This document shows, in pieces, positions 52,008 through 52,009 of a stretch of DNA of 52,009 nt; the stretch's first letter is position 1, and each line of letters begins with the position of its first letter. The stretch spans positions 1 through 52,009 of the forward strand of contig JAGUYG010000071.1 in assembly GCA_020061465.1 (NCBI GenBank). The letters run 5' to 3'. The notes beneath the pieces were generated by a model. The model saw nothing but the letters and a program-made list of their open reading frames with translations. It did not search any database and had not been told where the DNA came from. The translations under genes were made by a program, and so were the position numbers. This stretch comes from Ignavibacteriales bacterium. GTDB taxonomy: Bacteria > Bacteroidota > Ignavibacteria > Ignavibacteriales > Ignavibacteriaceae.

Positions 52008-52009
52008 AA

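Noticed and set aside
1-52009. CRISPR array
   Set aside because: I looked for regularly spaced repeats and found only hairpin-type and attC-like repeats, none with uniform spacers.
51205-52009. Integron integrase gene at the array edge
   Set aside because: Neither strand shows a tyrosine recombinase; the DNA holds a DUF35 fragment, a small gene and a PIN tail.

Overview
The window is AT-rich and gene-dense, with few strong Shine-Dalgarno sites, and its protein families fit a free-living Gram-negative member of the FCB group. An Ignavibacteria-like or other Bacteroidota/Chlorobiota-related lineage is my best guess; this is inference from style and gene content, since no rRNA is present. Marker genes include hopanoid-type squalene synthesis (HpnC, HpnD, HpnE), LpxH (lipid A, hence an outer membrane), PBP1A, RF3, an RF2 gene with the classic programmed frameshift, UvrC, GlgC and the 4.5S SRP RNA.

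Layout. 1-1.85 kb: the N-terminal 615 codons of a secreted protein, cut by the window edge. 1.9-4.9 kb: the hpnC-hpnD-hpnE operon (minus). 5.2-20.5 kb: mostly housekeeping genes (prfC, tRNA-Leu, PBP1A, lpxH, M1 peptidase, glgC, a methyltransferase, uvrC, an L,D-transpeptidase, a lipoprotein operon ending in sixA), with a MITE-like palindromic repeat at 14.8 kb. 20.5-25.1 kb: ffs, an orphan DNA methyltransferase and a large cytoplasmic hybrid histidine kinase. 25.6-36.6 kb: a plus-strand citrate metabolism region (isocitrate dehydrogenase-like, aconitase, MmgE/PrpD, a citD-citE fusion, citF). It is interrupted by a four-helix-bundle gene between inverted repeats and by three toxin-antitoxin modules, two of which have toxins broken by single-base losses. 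36.7-41.3 kb: PspC/DUF5668 envelope proteins, an MGMT-like gene, prfB, and a split atuA gene pair.

41.4-52 kb is the accessory part. An AbiEi/AbiEii module lies between two direct copies of the atuA 5' end, the second being a dead 25-codon stub. From 43.10 to 51.20 kb I read an integron cassette array with no integrase in view (a CALIN-type element). It has four cassettes, all oriented on the minus strand, each ending in an attC-like folded site. The two best sites (46.3 and 49.4 kb) have perfect 10-12 bp L-box pairing. In two cassettes the left end is perfectly complementary to the cassette's own R'' box, as expected if each cassette once circularised. The cassettes carry a PfkB-like kinase; a two-gene signalling operon; a membrane-anchored SWIM zinc-finger protein plus a small protein; and an HNH protein. 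The signalling operon pairs a nucleoside-deoxyribosyltransferase/TIR-like + Mrr-like + histidine kinase fusion with a receiver-adenylate cyclase. It is the strongest candidate for an undescribed system: a soluble sensor kinase with a defence-like front end predicted to drive cAMP synthesis.

Beyond the array (51.2-52.0 kb) lie palindromes, a REP-like repeat cluster, a DUF35-like pseudogene with two in-frame stops, a small intact gene and the tail of a PIN-domain toxin with one in-frame stop.
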